From: JAWSVE01 sp050789445
GTDB taxonomy: Bacteria; Pseudomonadota; Gammaproteobacteria; Pseudomonadales; Cellvibrionaceae
DNA length: 64,000 nt
Assembly (NCBI GenBank): GCA_050789445.1
Contig: JAILXR010000001.1
Coordinates: forward strand, 124,001 to 188,000
Direction of reading: 5' to 3'
The position numbers were made by a program, and so were the translations under genes. The notes beneath the pieces are model-generated. The model searched no databases. It was not told the origin of the DNA and worked only from the letters and a program-made list of their open reading frames with translations. Positions 15,551-23,313 of the stretch are shown here, piece by piece (position 1 is the stretch's first letter; each line of letters starts with the position of its first letter).

Positions 15551-16819
15551 ATGAAACCGTTTTTATATACCGCGAAAATTGTATTGGCGCTTACTGTTTT
15601 CTGCACTATGAGTACCCATGCGCAAACCCCTAGTGTCGATGAGCTTTGGAAGATCATCCAAAAGCAGCAAGCTGAGATTGAAAGTTTGAAGCAGGCGGCG
15701 ACAAAAGCAAGCTCACAAATCAAAGAAACAGAAGTGAAAGTAGCTGCTACAGCAGATGCAGTCGAAAATACTATGATTGCTTCTTCTGGGTCTACCAGAT
15801 CAAAAACATCAATTGGTGGGTATGGCGAACTTCATTACAATAATCTCAAAACAAATGAAGATAGCCCAAGCCATAAAGATGAGATCGATCTCCATCGTTT
15901 CGTTTTGTTTTTTAATCATGAGTTCTCCGACAGTGTTCGTTTTTTCTCTGAATTAGAAGTTGAGCATAGTCTTGCTGGCGAAGGTAAAAATGGTGAAGTT
16001 GAGCTAGAGCAAGCGTTTATAGAATTCGATATTAATGAGAACCACAAAGCAAAAGCGGGTTTGTTTTTATTACCGGTTGGTTTGATAAATGAAACTCATG
16101 AGCCAAATACTTTTTACGGTGTAGAGCGTAATAACGTTGAGAAAAACATTATCCCAACAACATGGTGGGAAGCTGGTGCTGGTCTTGCTGGAGAACTTTT
16201 CACACCTGGTCTTAGTTATGACTTTGCTGTTCACTCAGGTTTAGAGTCTTGGAATGGAACCACTTTTCGAGGGGTTCGAAGTGGCCGCAAGAAAGTATCT
16301 GAAGCGCCTGCGGATGATTTTGCTTATACCGGAAGAATTAAATACACAGGTATTACAGGTTTAGAATTAGCGGCAACATTGCAGCATCAAAATGATTTGA
16401 TGCAAGGCGAAAGCTTTTCTACGATAGGCGGAGAAGTAAAAGGTCTTTCTGCAAATTTATTAGAACTGCATGCCGCCTATCAAACAGGCCCTTTTAGTGT
16501 TCGAGCGCTTTATGCTCAATGGAATATTAATGACGATGTTGAAAATCTTCCTAGTGGCAGTGGCGCAGATAAACAGGTGGGTTGGTATTTTGAGCCTTCG
16601 GTTAAAGTGAATGACAAGCTTGGATTCTTTACACGTTATTCATTTTGGGATACTAATGCAGGCGATAATAGCGACAGCAGATACCACCAAGCCGATATCG
16701 GTGTGAACTATTGGTTAACGCCAGAAGTTGCTTTAAAAGCCGATTACCAAGTGGTTGATGCAGCGTCAAAATCGAATGAAACTCGTGGCTTTAATTTAGG
16801 CGTTGGTTGGGCTTTTTAA
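15551..16819 (+). CDS. outer-membrane porin, probably iron-regulated
   Basis: A 422-residue protein with a signal peptide ending at THAQ, then a coiled-coil stretch (about residues 25-60, LWKIIQKQQAEIESLKQA), then a beta-barrel. The barrel starts at SIGGYGELHYNN and ends with the outer-membrane signature phenylalanine (GVGWAF). The family is annotated as porin or phosphate-selective-porin-like; the substrate is not evident. The start at 15551 is chosen because AGGAGAATTA directly precedes it; an upstream GTG at 15521 has no such site. Fur boxes upstream suggest expression under iron shortage. A flavin protein and a PepSY protein follow, past a terminator, which suggests a role in iron acquisition (inference). 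Confidence 0.82.
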   Translation: MKPFLYTAKIVLALTVFCTMSTHAQTPSVDELWKIIQKQQAEIESLKQAATKASSQIKETEVKVAATADAVENTMIASSGSTRSKTSIGGYGELHYNNLKTNEDSPSHKDEIDLHRFVLFFNHEFSDSVRFFSELEVEHSLAGEGKNGEVELEQAFIEFDINENHKAKAGLFLLPVGLINETHEPNTFYGVERNNVEKNIIPTTWWEAGAGLAGELFTPGLSYDFAVHSGLESWNGTTFRGVRSGRKKVSEAPADDFAYTGRIKYTGITGLELAATLQHQNDLMQGESFSTIGGEVKGLSANLLELHAAYQTGPFSVRALYAQWNINDDVENLPSGSGADKQVGWYFEPSVKVNDKLGFFTRYSFWDTNAGDNSDSRYHQADIGVNYWLTPEVALKADYQVVDAASKSNETRGFNLGVGWAF

Positions 16820-16852
16820 ATATATAGCCAATACACTTGTTCGAAATATCAA

Positions 16853-16884
16853 GCCCAGAGCTAAAACTCTGGGCGTTTTTGTTT
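16853..16884 (+). terminator. intrinsic terminator after the porin gene
   Basis: GCCCAGAG (16853-16860) pairs with CTCTGGGC (16867-16874) around a CTAAAA loop and is followed by GTTTTTGTTTTTA. It may only partly stop transcripts entering the FMN-binding gene. Confidence 0.85.
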
Positions 16885-16939
16885 TTATTTGCTGTAGGTT
16901 TTACCAATAATTTATTGCTCAAAATTTAAAGACAACATC

Positions 16940-17506
16940 ATGAAAATGAAATTATTGTTAATTTTGCTGATGACTATTACTTTGATACCTTCTGTTGTTC
17001 TAGCTCAACAGGGACGATATGTGTCGTTAAGTGAGTTTTTAGATAAAACTTTTCCAAGCGATGAATCTCATGTGGAAGAGTCGAAGCCCTATAAAACGAG
17101 TACACTTTGGTTAAAAGAGGGACAGAAGCAGGTTATCAAAGACATCTTAGGTCATGACTATGTTGGGTTTAGAATTCGTTATTGGAACGATGATCAGAGA
17201 ACAGCATGGATTTTAGAAGAGGTAGGTAAAGAGCATCCAATCACGATGGGTGTCGTTGTAGAAGATCAGAAAATTGCTGATTTCTCAATCCTTGAATTTC
17301 GTGAGAGTCGAGGCTGGGAGATTAAGTATGATTTTTTCACCCAACAATTTTCAGGTCTGGCAATAAAAACAAATAAAAAGAATAAAATAGAACTGTCAAA
17401 GCCCATTGATGGTATTACAGGCGCCACTTTATCCGTGCGTGCTACTAAGAAAATCGCTAAACTCGCTCTCTATTTGGATCAGCAGATCGCTGCAATGTCC
17501 CTGTAA
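16940..17506 (+). CDS. periplasmic FMN-binding domain protein, predicted to be flavinylated
   Basis: A 188-residue protein with a signal peptide ending near residue 22 (VVLAQQ) and an FMN_bind domain at the C-terminal side. The DGITGATLS motif at residues 157-165 matches the site at which ApbE attaches FMN to a Thr (here Thr163), as in NqrC/RnfG. No other redox domain is present. Family knowledge: such proteins carry electrons outside the cytoplasmic membrane. The PepSY gene starts 15 bases later, so the two form an operon. ApbE is not in the window and would have to be encoded elsewhere. The assignment to iron reduction comes only from the Fur-box neighbour and is an inference. Confidence 0.85.
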   Translation: MKMKLLLILLMTITLIPSVVLAQQGRYVSLSEFLDKTFPSDESHVEESKPYKTSTLWLKEGQKQVIKDILGHDYVGFRIRYWNDDQRTAWILEEVGKEHPITMGVVVEDQKIADFSILEFRESRGWEIKYDFFTQQFSGLAIKTNKKNKIELSKPIDGITGATLSVRATKKIAKLALYLDQQIAAMSL

Positions 17507-17521
17507 GAGAAGAGCGCAATC

Positions 17522-18298
17522 ATGGTACGAATCCCTCCTCAAGTTAAATATCATTTTCTACGTTGGCATCGGCGGTTTGGTATTTTTGCCGCGATATTTA
17601 TCCTTTTGCTGGCAGTAACGGGTATATTGCTCAATCATTCGAATTTTCTGTCATTAGATCAAAAGCCCATATCGAAATATCTTCAAAAATGGTTTTATGG
17701 TATCGATTTTGAAGTGGTCTCAGTTTTTGAACTCGAAGATGGCACTTATATATCGCAGTTGAATGACCAAACCGTTTACCTTAATAATATTAAAGCTGTT
17801 ATCTGTGATGGAAATTTTCTAGGCGTGCATAGCTCTAAAGAAAGTTCTAATAGTTATCAGGGTTATTTACTGTGGTGTGAGAACGAGCTTGTGTTACTGT
17901 CGAAAAAAGGGCATGTAGAAGAGCGGCTAGGGTCGTTTCAAGAATTGCCGACGCCGTTAAATTCAGTTGGACATTGTGCGGATGGGAAACTTTGTTTTGA
18001 ATCTTCAAAAGAAAGAATTTATCAGTTTTCTATAGAGACACTTGCTTGGTTGTTAGTCGCTAACTCAAAACAATATGTCCCGATTAAAGTAGGTAACGAT
18101 ATATCAAAAGATTTATTACATGAAATAGAATCAAAGCACACCGGTAATGGAATTAATCTAGAGCGGATGATTTTAGATTTTCATAGTGGACGGTTATTTG
18201 GCTCAATAGGTGTATGGTTGGTCGATATTGTCGGCGTCATGGTAATTCTTTTAGCGTTGAGCGGTTTGTTTTTATGGTTTGGGCGACGTAGGCGCTAA
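17522..18298 (+). CDS. PepSY-type transmembrane protein
   Basis: A 258-residue inner-membrane protein with one helix near the N-terminus (IFAAIFILLLAVTGILLNHS) and one near the C-terminus (VGVMVILLALSGLFLWFGRRRR), enclosing a periplasmic part. The HRRFG and TGILLNHSN segments are typical of PepSY-associated membrane proteins (PiuB-like). Proteins of this kind paired with FMN_bind partners are thought to pass electrons across the membrane to periplasmic flavins, possibly for ferric reduction. It is cotranscribed with the FMN-binding gene and converges on the TRAP permease gene with only 15 bases between. Two large cysteine-containing loops (CDGN, LWCEN, HCADGKLC) are unusual and could be disulfide-bonded. 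Confidence 0.72.
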   Translation: MVRIPPQVKYHFLRWHRRFGIFAAIFILLLAVTGILLNHSNFLSLDQKPISKYLQKWFYGIDFEVVSVFELEDGTYISQLNDQTVYLNNIKAVICDGNFLGVHSSKESSNSYQGYLLWCENELVLLSKKGHVEERLGSFQELPTPLNSVGHCADGKLCFESSKERIYQFSIETLAWLLVANSKQYVPIKVGNDISKDLLHEIESKHTGNGINLERMILDFHSGRLFGSIGVWLVDIVGVMVILLALSGLFLWFGRRRR

Positions 18299-18313
18299 AT
18301 ATTGGTTATTGAA

Positions 18314-20377
18314 TTATTGTTTCAAGCGTTGCCAAAAAATCACAGCTAAAAATATTGCCGCTCCTATTGCGTGTAACGTGATGTGGAGTGGGGCCCACAT
18401 CATTAATGCAGCACTAATCAATAACATGGGTGCTGTAATAATGTTGAGCGGTTTTTCTAAATGCCACTGTAATAATCCTGCTAGTGCGTACAATCCCAAA
18501 CAAGACCACACAAACACTTCAATTCTGTCGATCCATGTTCCTGTAATAATTGGCGAGTAAGCAAATAATAACGGAACGAGATATAAGCCTTTCGATATTT
18601 TCCATGCAGTAACACCCGTCGCCATCGGTTTTGTACCGGCGATACCTGCGGCTGCAAAAGCAGCTAAGCAAACAGGCGGTGTCACGTTGCTGTCTTGTGA
18701 TAACCAAAAAATAATTAAATGCGCGCTTAATAACATGCCTGTTAACAATGCGGGGTCTAATAAAGTTTGCCGAATTATTTGTTTCATTTCTAACGGCATT
18801 TCCCGTAATGCTATTAACGGGTCTCCGCCAAATAGATTTATTGTAGTCTGAACATTGGCGGGCAGGTCTCCGTTTTGTAATCCTATTTGTATCGCGGATA
18901 ACAATTGCGATTGGCTAATAAGATCAAACAAAATGGGTGCGGATAAAGTTGCAAGAACAATATAAGAAGCAGTAACCGGTAATCCCATTCCTAAAATTAA
19001 AGAAGCAAATGCAATGAGAACTAGCGTGATGACTAAGTTACCTTGCGCCCATTCAACAATCATAAAAGAAAAAGAATTTCCGATTCCTGTTGTGTTGACG
19101 ACATTGATAATTAAACCAACGGCGACTAATAGTAATGCGGTAGGAATCATTGTTTTAACAGCGTCTACTGTGGCGTCTATACACCCATCGAGATACATAG
19201 GAGAAGACGAAAGCCAGGACGCAACGATGACTGCCAGAATAGAAATGGCTGCCGATGTCGTCGGTGTGTAACCGTAAATTAATAAGCTGATGAGTACAGC
19301 AATGGGAAATACAAATGGCCAACCTTCTTTTAAAACACTTTTAATCGACGGGTTTGAGTCGTCTTTTGTTGGTGTGAGCCCCAAACGCTTTGCTTCAATG
19401 CGTACAAAAAAAGCAACGGTTAAAAAATAGAGTAAAGCAGGTAAAACAGAAACGGTGATAATTTGTAAGTAAGGGATTTGCGTATAACTCGCCATCACAA
19501 ATGCGCCAGCTCCCATCACTGGTGGCATTAACTGCCCGCCAGTTGAGGCAGCGGCAACAACACCTGCAGAAAATTTAGGTGTAAAACCTGATTTATTCAT
19601 CATCGGGATTGTAATAACACCCACAGAGACTGTGTTGGCGACAGCGGATCCTGAAACTGATCCCATCAATCCAGAGCCAACGGTGGCAACCATGCCTGCA
19701 CCGCCGGTAAATCGGCCCGCAACACATTGTGCTAATTTAACAATAAAATCACCGGCACCTGACCGTAATAAAAATGCACCGAATAAAATAAACATGAAAA
19801 CATAAGTGGAAGAAATGTTGGCTACTAAGCCAAACATCCCTTCACTACTAAAATAACTACGATAAAAAGTTGTTTCTACGCTTAAGCCTGGGAATGAAAA
19901 CACTCCAGAAATGTATCGCCCCAAAAAGGTCATGTAACACAAACTGAGAATGATCAGCGATGGCATGAACCATCCTGTTGTCCTGCGAGTGAATTCAATT
20001 GCTAATGCAATTGCAATTGCTGAGGCAATGTAATCACTAAGGATAAAGTCTGCTTCCCTTGAGTAGAGCGCATTTTCAAACAATATTAAATAGAGTGGGA
20101 CAAAGAGAGATAAAGCGACGAGAATAAAAGAAAAGATATTTTTAATGGTTTGAGTTTTGGGATTAGTATTTTGAGAGCTTAGATGAGGGCCTTTATGAAA
20201 ATTGAGAGCACACAAAGCACCAAAGCCACCAAAATGGATTGCAGAAAACCAAAGCTCTGACATGCTAGCAAATAAATTTGTGTAGATATGGAATAGCGCA
20301 AATAAAACAGCTAGCCATTTTAAAGCTTTGTTATGCGATGCTTCTACAGAGATATTTTCGATGTGGGATCTATTCAT
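18314..20377 (-). CDS. TRAP transporter fused permease (DctQ-DctM type, TAXI system)
   Basis: A 687-residue polytopic protein that fuses the small (Q) and large (M) TRAP permease subunits, as TAXI-type TRAP systems do. The first four helices (residues 20-140) form the Q part. The M part contains the conserved GSGLMGSVSGSAVANTVSVG segment and the PPVMGAGAFVMASY segment. TRAP systems take up organic acids or amino acids with a sodium gradient. Its receptor is probably the TAXI lipoprotein encoded at 23314-24381, 2.9 kb upstream; in most genomes the two are adjacent. I see no clear ribosome-binding site before ATG 20377. Confidence 0.93.
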   Translation of the reverse strand: MNRSHIENISVEASHNKALKWLAVLFALFHIYTNLFASMSELWFSAIHFGGFGALCALNFHKGPHLSSQNTNPKTQTIKNIFSFILVALSLFVPLYLILFENALYSREADFILSDYIASAIAIALAIEFTRRTTGWFMPSLIILSLCYMTFLGRYISGVFSFPGLSVETTFYRSYFSSEGMFGLVANISSTYVFMFILFGAFLLRSGAGDFIVKLAQCVAGRFTGGAGMVATVGSGLMGSVSGSAVANTVSVGVITIPMMNKSGFTPKFSAGVVAAASTGGQLMPPVMGAGAFVMASYTQIPYLQIITVSVLPALLYFLTVAFFVRIEAKRLGLTPTKDDSNPSIKSVLKEGWPFVFPIAVLISLLIYGYTPTTSAAISILAVIVASWLSSSPMYLDGCIDATVDAVKTMIPTALLLVAVGLIINVVNTTGIGNSFSFMIVEWAQGNLVITLVLIAFASLILGMGLPVTASYIVLATLSAPILFDLISQSQLLSAIQIGLQNGDLPANVQTTINLFGGDPLIALREMPLEMKQIIRQTLLDPALLTGMLLSAHLIIFWLSQDSNVTPPVCLAAFAAAGIAGTKPMATGVTAWKISKGLYLVPLLFAYSPIITGTWIDRIEVFVWSCLGLYALAGLLQWHLEKPLNIITAPMLLISAALMMWAPLHITLHAIGAAIFLAVIFWQRLKQ

Positions 20378-20769
20378 TAGGACGCCAAAGTTAATAATGG
20401 GATGAGTTTTATTTCTTGACTGGTTAGATGTTTTTTTTCATTAAGCGAAAATTTTATTATTATTGTTTTAGTGATGATCGCTAATTTTAATAGTAAATAT
20501 AGCTGGCATTGATTGAGCACAGATATAGTTGATGATCCTTGCTATGAGACATCATTAAAAAGGATGATGTCAACAATGTTTTTCATAAATCGTAGGTGGA
20601 TTTCATCATATAGAGGACTACGTACTCTATAGACAAATGAAAACAAGTTAGCTAAACATTAAAAGTAAAGATAAGTGAACGCTACGTGGAGAGGTAAGTA
20701 TCATCACGATACTGACTAAGAGGCTAATTCGAAAAGGCACGGCCGACTTGTGCGGGCCTGAATAAGCCA
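20378..20769. other. intergenic region between TRAP permease and NorF-like gene
   Basis: This 392-base region should carry the TRAP permease promoter, reading leftward. It contains the palindrome at 20609-20631 and a small hairpin GTATC-ATCAC-GATAC around 20699-20713. No ORF or remnant of the receptor gene was recognised. Confidence 0.4.
20609..20631. promoter_or_regulatory. palindromic operator candidate upstream of the TRAP permease
   Basis: TATAGAG (20609-20615) and CTCTATA (20625-20631) form a 7-base perfect inverted repeat with a 9-base centre, in which two further positions also pair. It is about 230 bases upstream of the permease start and has no T-run, so it looks more like an operator than a terminator. 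Confidence 0.4.
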
Positions 20770-21045
20770 CTAAAACGCGTGAAAAGAACTATATGATCCA
20801 ATAAGTAAAGTAGAGGCAACAATGAATAACCAGATGTTAAATGCCACTCGCCAAGCAAGCTCTTGATGAGATAATTCCATAAAAGAGTATAAGATCGCAC
20901 GCACTTTTACCAAAGTAATCAAAATAATAATAAGGGAGGCGTAAAAGCTCTCTGAACGCTGTTCAAACACCAGCCATGAACAACCCGTCGCTAATAAAAG
21001 CAGTGCAGCAACAATGGAAGCTCGATTAAAAAATATTTTTTCCAT
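20770..21045 (-). CDS. NorF-like / cytochrome c oxidase subunit IV-family small membrane protein
   Basis: A 91-residue protein with three membrane helices and the FYASLIIILITLVKVRAILYSFMEL segment (19-residue core) seen in prokaryotic cytochrome c oxidase subunit IV and NorF proteins. A longer frame opens at 21084, but the ATG at 21045 overlaps the stop of the NorE-like gene (TGATG), a classic coupled start, and the longer version would add residues unlike the family. NorF assists nitric oxide reductase in denitrifiers; no NorB, NorC or oxidase subunit I lies in the window, so the partner is unknown. It is the last gene of a four-gene unit led by marR. Confidence 0.75.
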   Translation of the reverse strand: MEKIFFNRASIVAALLLLATGCSWLVFEQRSESFYASLIIILITLVKVRAILYSFMELSHQELAWRVAFNIWLFIVASTLLIGSYSSFHAF

Positions 21046-21620
21046 CACGTTAAGAAGTAAATCAAGGGAAACATAATGACCCATAATAGATCAACCATAT
21101 GCCAATAGACTGCCCCACCTTCAATAGTTGAATATGAAAGATTTGGCTGGTTTTTATTTGAGAGTCGAATAGTGAAAACAAAAAGCATCACTATCCCGCA
21201 AATTACATGAAACAAATGAATTCCGGTCAAGATGTAATAAAACATAAAAAAGTCATTGGTCAGTATTGTTATACCGTCCGAAATTTTTGCTGAGTATTCA
21301 AAAACTTTATTAATCACAAAAATACAGCCACATGAAAAAGCTGATCCCATGAATAGCATGGCGGTTCTAGGATTATTGTTACGAATTGATTTTGTCGCGA
21401 TGACCAGCATCCATGAACTAGCAAGTAGTACAAGCGTATTAATCATGCCGATAGTTTGATTAAGTTGATCTTGAGATTGATGATATAAGGTAAGATTTTT
21501 TGAGCGCTCAAAACAGTAAACAATAAAAAACATAGTGAACATCAACATATCCGCAAGTACAAAAACTAATAGCCCATTTTCTATGCTGCTTTTATTCTGA
21601 AGGCTGGAAGAGGTGGTCAT
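21045..21620 (-). CDS. heme-copper oxidase subunit III family protein, NorE-like
   Basis: A 191-residue membrane protein with five helices and the subunit III hallmarks: ENGLLVFVLADMLMF near the start, FFMFYYILTGIHLFHVICG in the middle, and GGAVYWHMVDLLWVIMFPL at the end. The length fits NorE-type proteins, which accompany nitric oxide reductase, more than the larger oxidase subunit III. It follows the 246-residue membrane protein by 37 bases and its stop codon overlaps the start of the NorF-like gene. The catalytic subunit is not nearby, so it must either serve an enzyme encoded elsewhere or work in another way. Confidence 0.8.
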   Translation of the reverse strand: MTTSSSLQNKSSIENGLLVFVLADMLMFTMFFIVYCFERSKNLTLYHQSQDQLNQTIGMINTLVLLASSWMLVIATKSIRNNNPRTAMLFMGSAFSCGCIFVINKVFEYSAKISDGITILTNDFFMFYYILTGIHLFHVICGIVMLFVFTIRLSNKNQPNLSYSTIEGGAVYWHMVDLLWVIMFPLIYFLT

Positions 21621-21657
21621 ACGACCACCTTAGGTTTACATATTTCAGAAACCATTA

Positions 21658-22398
21658 TTATTCAGCTATAACATGATTATCAGTAGATGTTGATTCACCC
21701 TGTTCCGCACGACGATTGACTTCCTTGATCATGTAGAAGCTAGCAATTGTAAACCACCCCAACCAAGCCGCATAAGGAATGTAATAGCTTAATAGGCCAT
21801 CCCATGCGAATGGTCCTGTTTTCACAACCCCCGTCAAACTGGCAGGAATAAAGCTAAGACCACACCAAATGGTGAGATAGCACACCCATCGAGGAAACAG
21901 GGTGTGAGGACGGCGGTCTGCCAAGCCGACTAAAGCAGCTGCAACCATTTGCAATGTAGTGCAAGCATATTGAAGGTCGATACAGAGCCATCCTAAATCC
22001 GTTAGCATTCGCGTTGTTTCTGGTGCTTGATCTGGACGAAACGCAGCGGCAACCCAGAAAAAAGCGCTAAAAGAAACAACCATTACTGTTAAGCCGCCAC
22101 CTAGCAATTGTAAGTAAGCGAATGTGGGGAAGCGCCCTTCGATACGCGCCATTTGAGATGTCAATAATGATGTCCATGGTAAATACAAAACCACTGAAAT
22201 TAATGACAGAATAAAACCAGTACGAATAGCCCCGAGGTTTTCAGCATAACGCGCAGCCAAATCAGCCGCACTTAACGCGGGAGACGGGTTGGGTATGTTT
22301 TGCCCAATAACCCCCCAAAAAATAACAAATGTAACCAGAAATGCTGGACCGCACCACGCGCTGATCAAATCGTGCCGTATTAAACTTTTATTATCCAT
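21658..22398 (-). CDS. membrane protein of unknown function in the marR-norEF-like unit
   Basis: A 246-residue polytopic protein with about six or seven membrane helices and a charged C-terminal tail (EVNRRAEQGEST). After the first helix there is a conserved-looking loop with PSPALSAADLAARYAENLGAIR, then VLYLPWTSLLTSQMARIEGR. I recognise no catalytic, heme or metal motif and cannot name the family. It starts 28 bases after the marR stop and ends 37 bases before the NorE-like gene, so it is probably cotranscribed with both. It could be a transporter, a quinone-linked membrane protein or an accessory subunit. Confidence 0.7.
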   Translation of the reverse strand: MDNKSLIRHDLISAWCGPAFLVTFVIFWGVIGQNIPNPSPALSAADLAARYAENLGAIRTGFILSLISVVLYLPWTSLLTSQMARIEGRFPTFAYLQLLGGGLTVMVVSFSAFFWVAAAFRPDQAPETTRMLTDLGWLCIDLQYACTTLQMVAAALVGLADRRPHTLFPRWVCYLTIWCGLSFIPASLTGVVKTGPFAWDGLLSYYIPYAAWLGWFTIASFYMIKEVNRRAEQGESTSTDNHVIAE

Positions 22399-22426
22399 TA
22401 GCTACTCACCTTACATTTACTATGAA

Positions 22427-22954
22427 CTAAAAAATTGAATCGGCATTGTGTTTAGCCGTATCAAAGGAAACTATCAGCTTTTTCAACAATTCATCTAAAA
22501 CAGAGATTTCATCTGTATTTAGACCACTAAAGGCGTCGCCCACTGGACCGGAAATTAAGGGGGTAATTTTAGTGGCCTCTTTCAATCCTCGTGGAGTAAT
22601 TTTAATCAAGCTACGACGACCGTCGGTTTTTCCGATCTCCCGATTTATATAGCCCTTAGCTTCTAGTGTCGCTAAAATTTTCGTCATGTTTGCCTTACTG
22701 GTTCCTACTAATTCACTCAGTTCCCCCGGGTACGCCTGACGTTTTTTACTGGCAACTAATATGCAGAGTGTATGGTAGGACTTTTCGGTAAGCCCCAGAT
22801 CCCTGAAAACATGTAAGAAGTAATCTTCTAGTCCGTAGACTAAAATTTGTATCAGCCTGATCATGACGGTTTCAGGTACAGGTAATGCAGGCAACGCTTT
22901 TGCCAGCGCTTCCGTCGTCCGCTCTACAGTCTTTAGTCGTTCAATACCGCGCAT
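22427..22954 (-). CDS. MarR-family transcription regulator
   Basis: A 175-residue MarR-type winged-helix protein. The DNA-binding part runs from YPGELSELVGTSKANMTKIL through ATLEAKGYINREIGKTDGRR, with the wing's Asp-x-Arg-Arg. The N-terminal 40 residues form an extra helix (ERTTEALAKALPALP). MarR proteins bind palindromes as dimers and release them on binding phenolic or oxidising ligands. It is the first gene of the unit with the unknown membrane protein and the NorE- and NorF-like genes, and a good palindrome lies inside its own promoter, so autoregulation is likely. The ligand is unknown. Confidence 0.88.
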   Translation of the reverse strand: MRGIERLKTVERTTEALAKALPALPVPETVMIRLIQILVYGLEDYFLHVFRDLGLTEKSYHTLCILVASKKRQAYPGELSELVGTSKANMTKILATLEAKGYINREIGKTDGRRSLIKITPRGLKEATKITPLISGPVGDAFSGLNTDEISVLDELLKKLIVSFDTAKHNADSIF

Positions 22955-23313
22955 GTTTTGCCTTACCTTTGGAAAAAGAAATCAAACTTTATATGATAGA
23001 AAATATAGTTTACCGGTGTACTATCAGTAAATCAACAGAATGAAGGTCGATGAGACGTCGTCACTTTGATAGTGCAAATGGCAGGGACGATAAAGGAAAA
23101 CAATATTTTTATTGGTATGATTTTTTGTTAGTGATTAAATAATCAGGATGTGATTATCCGGCTTGCGCAGGAATACCTGTCATCTAGGCTATGTGTAGTG
23201 GTGTGATAATACTGAGTTGCCGAGAGCCATAACGAGAGCATGGAGATCTGGATTACTAATGGGGCTTGAAAGCGGTAATCGCAAAGGATTATAGGATTAG
23301 ATCAAAGTACCCA
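22955..23313. other. intergenic region marR promoter / TAXI receptor 3' side
   Basis: The left 80 bases hold the marR promoter and operator described separately. The remaining roughly 280 bases, up to the TAXI receptor stop, contain no recognisable gene, repeat or clear terminator. Confidence 0.4.
23004..23025 (-). promoter_or_regulatory. MarR operator candidate inside the marR promoter
   Basis: The half-sites ATAGT (23005-23009) and ACTAT (23020-23024) flank the palindromic core ACCGGT (23012-23017); eight of eleven base pairs of the 22-base site are symmetric. On the minus strand TTTACT and TATATT lie 18 bases apart across it and look like -35 and -10, so a bound dimer would block RNA polymerase. 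The site is about 50 bases upstream of the marR start. Confidence 0.6.

Noticed and set aside
16853..16939. Porin, FMN-binding and PepSY genes as one operon
   Set aside because: A good terminator follows the porin, so a single transcript cannot be claimed; only a functional link is proposed.
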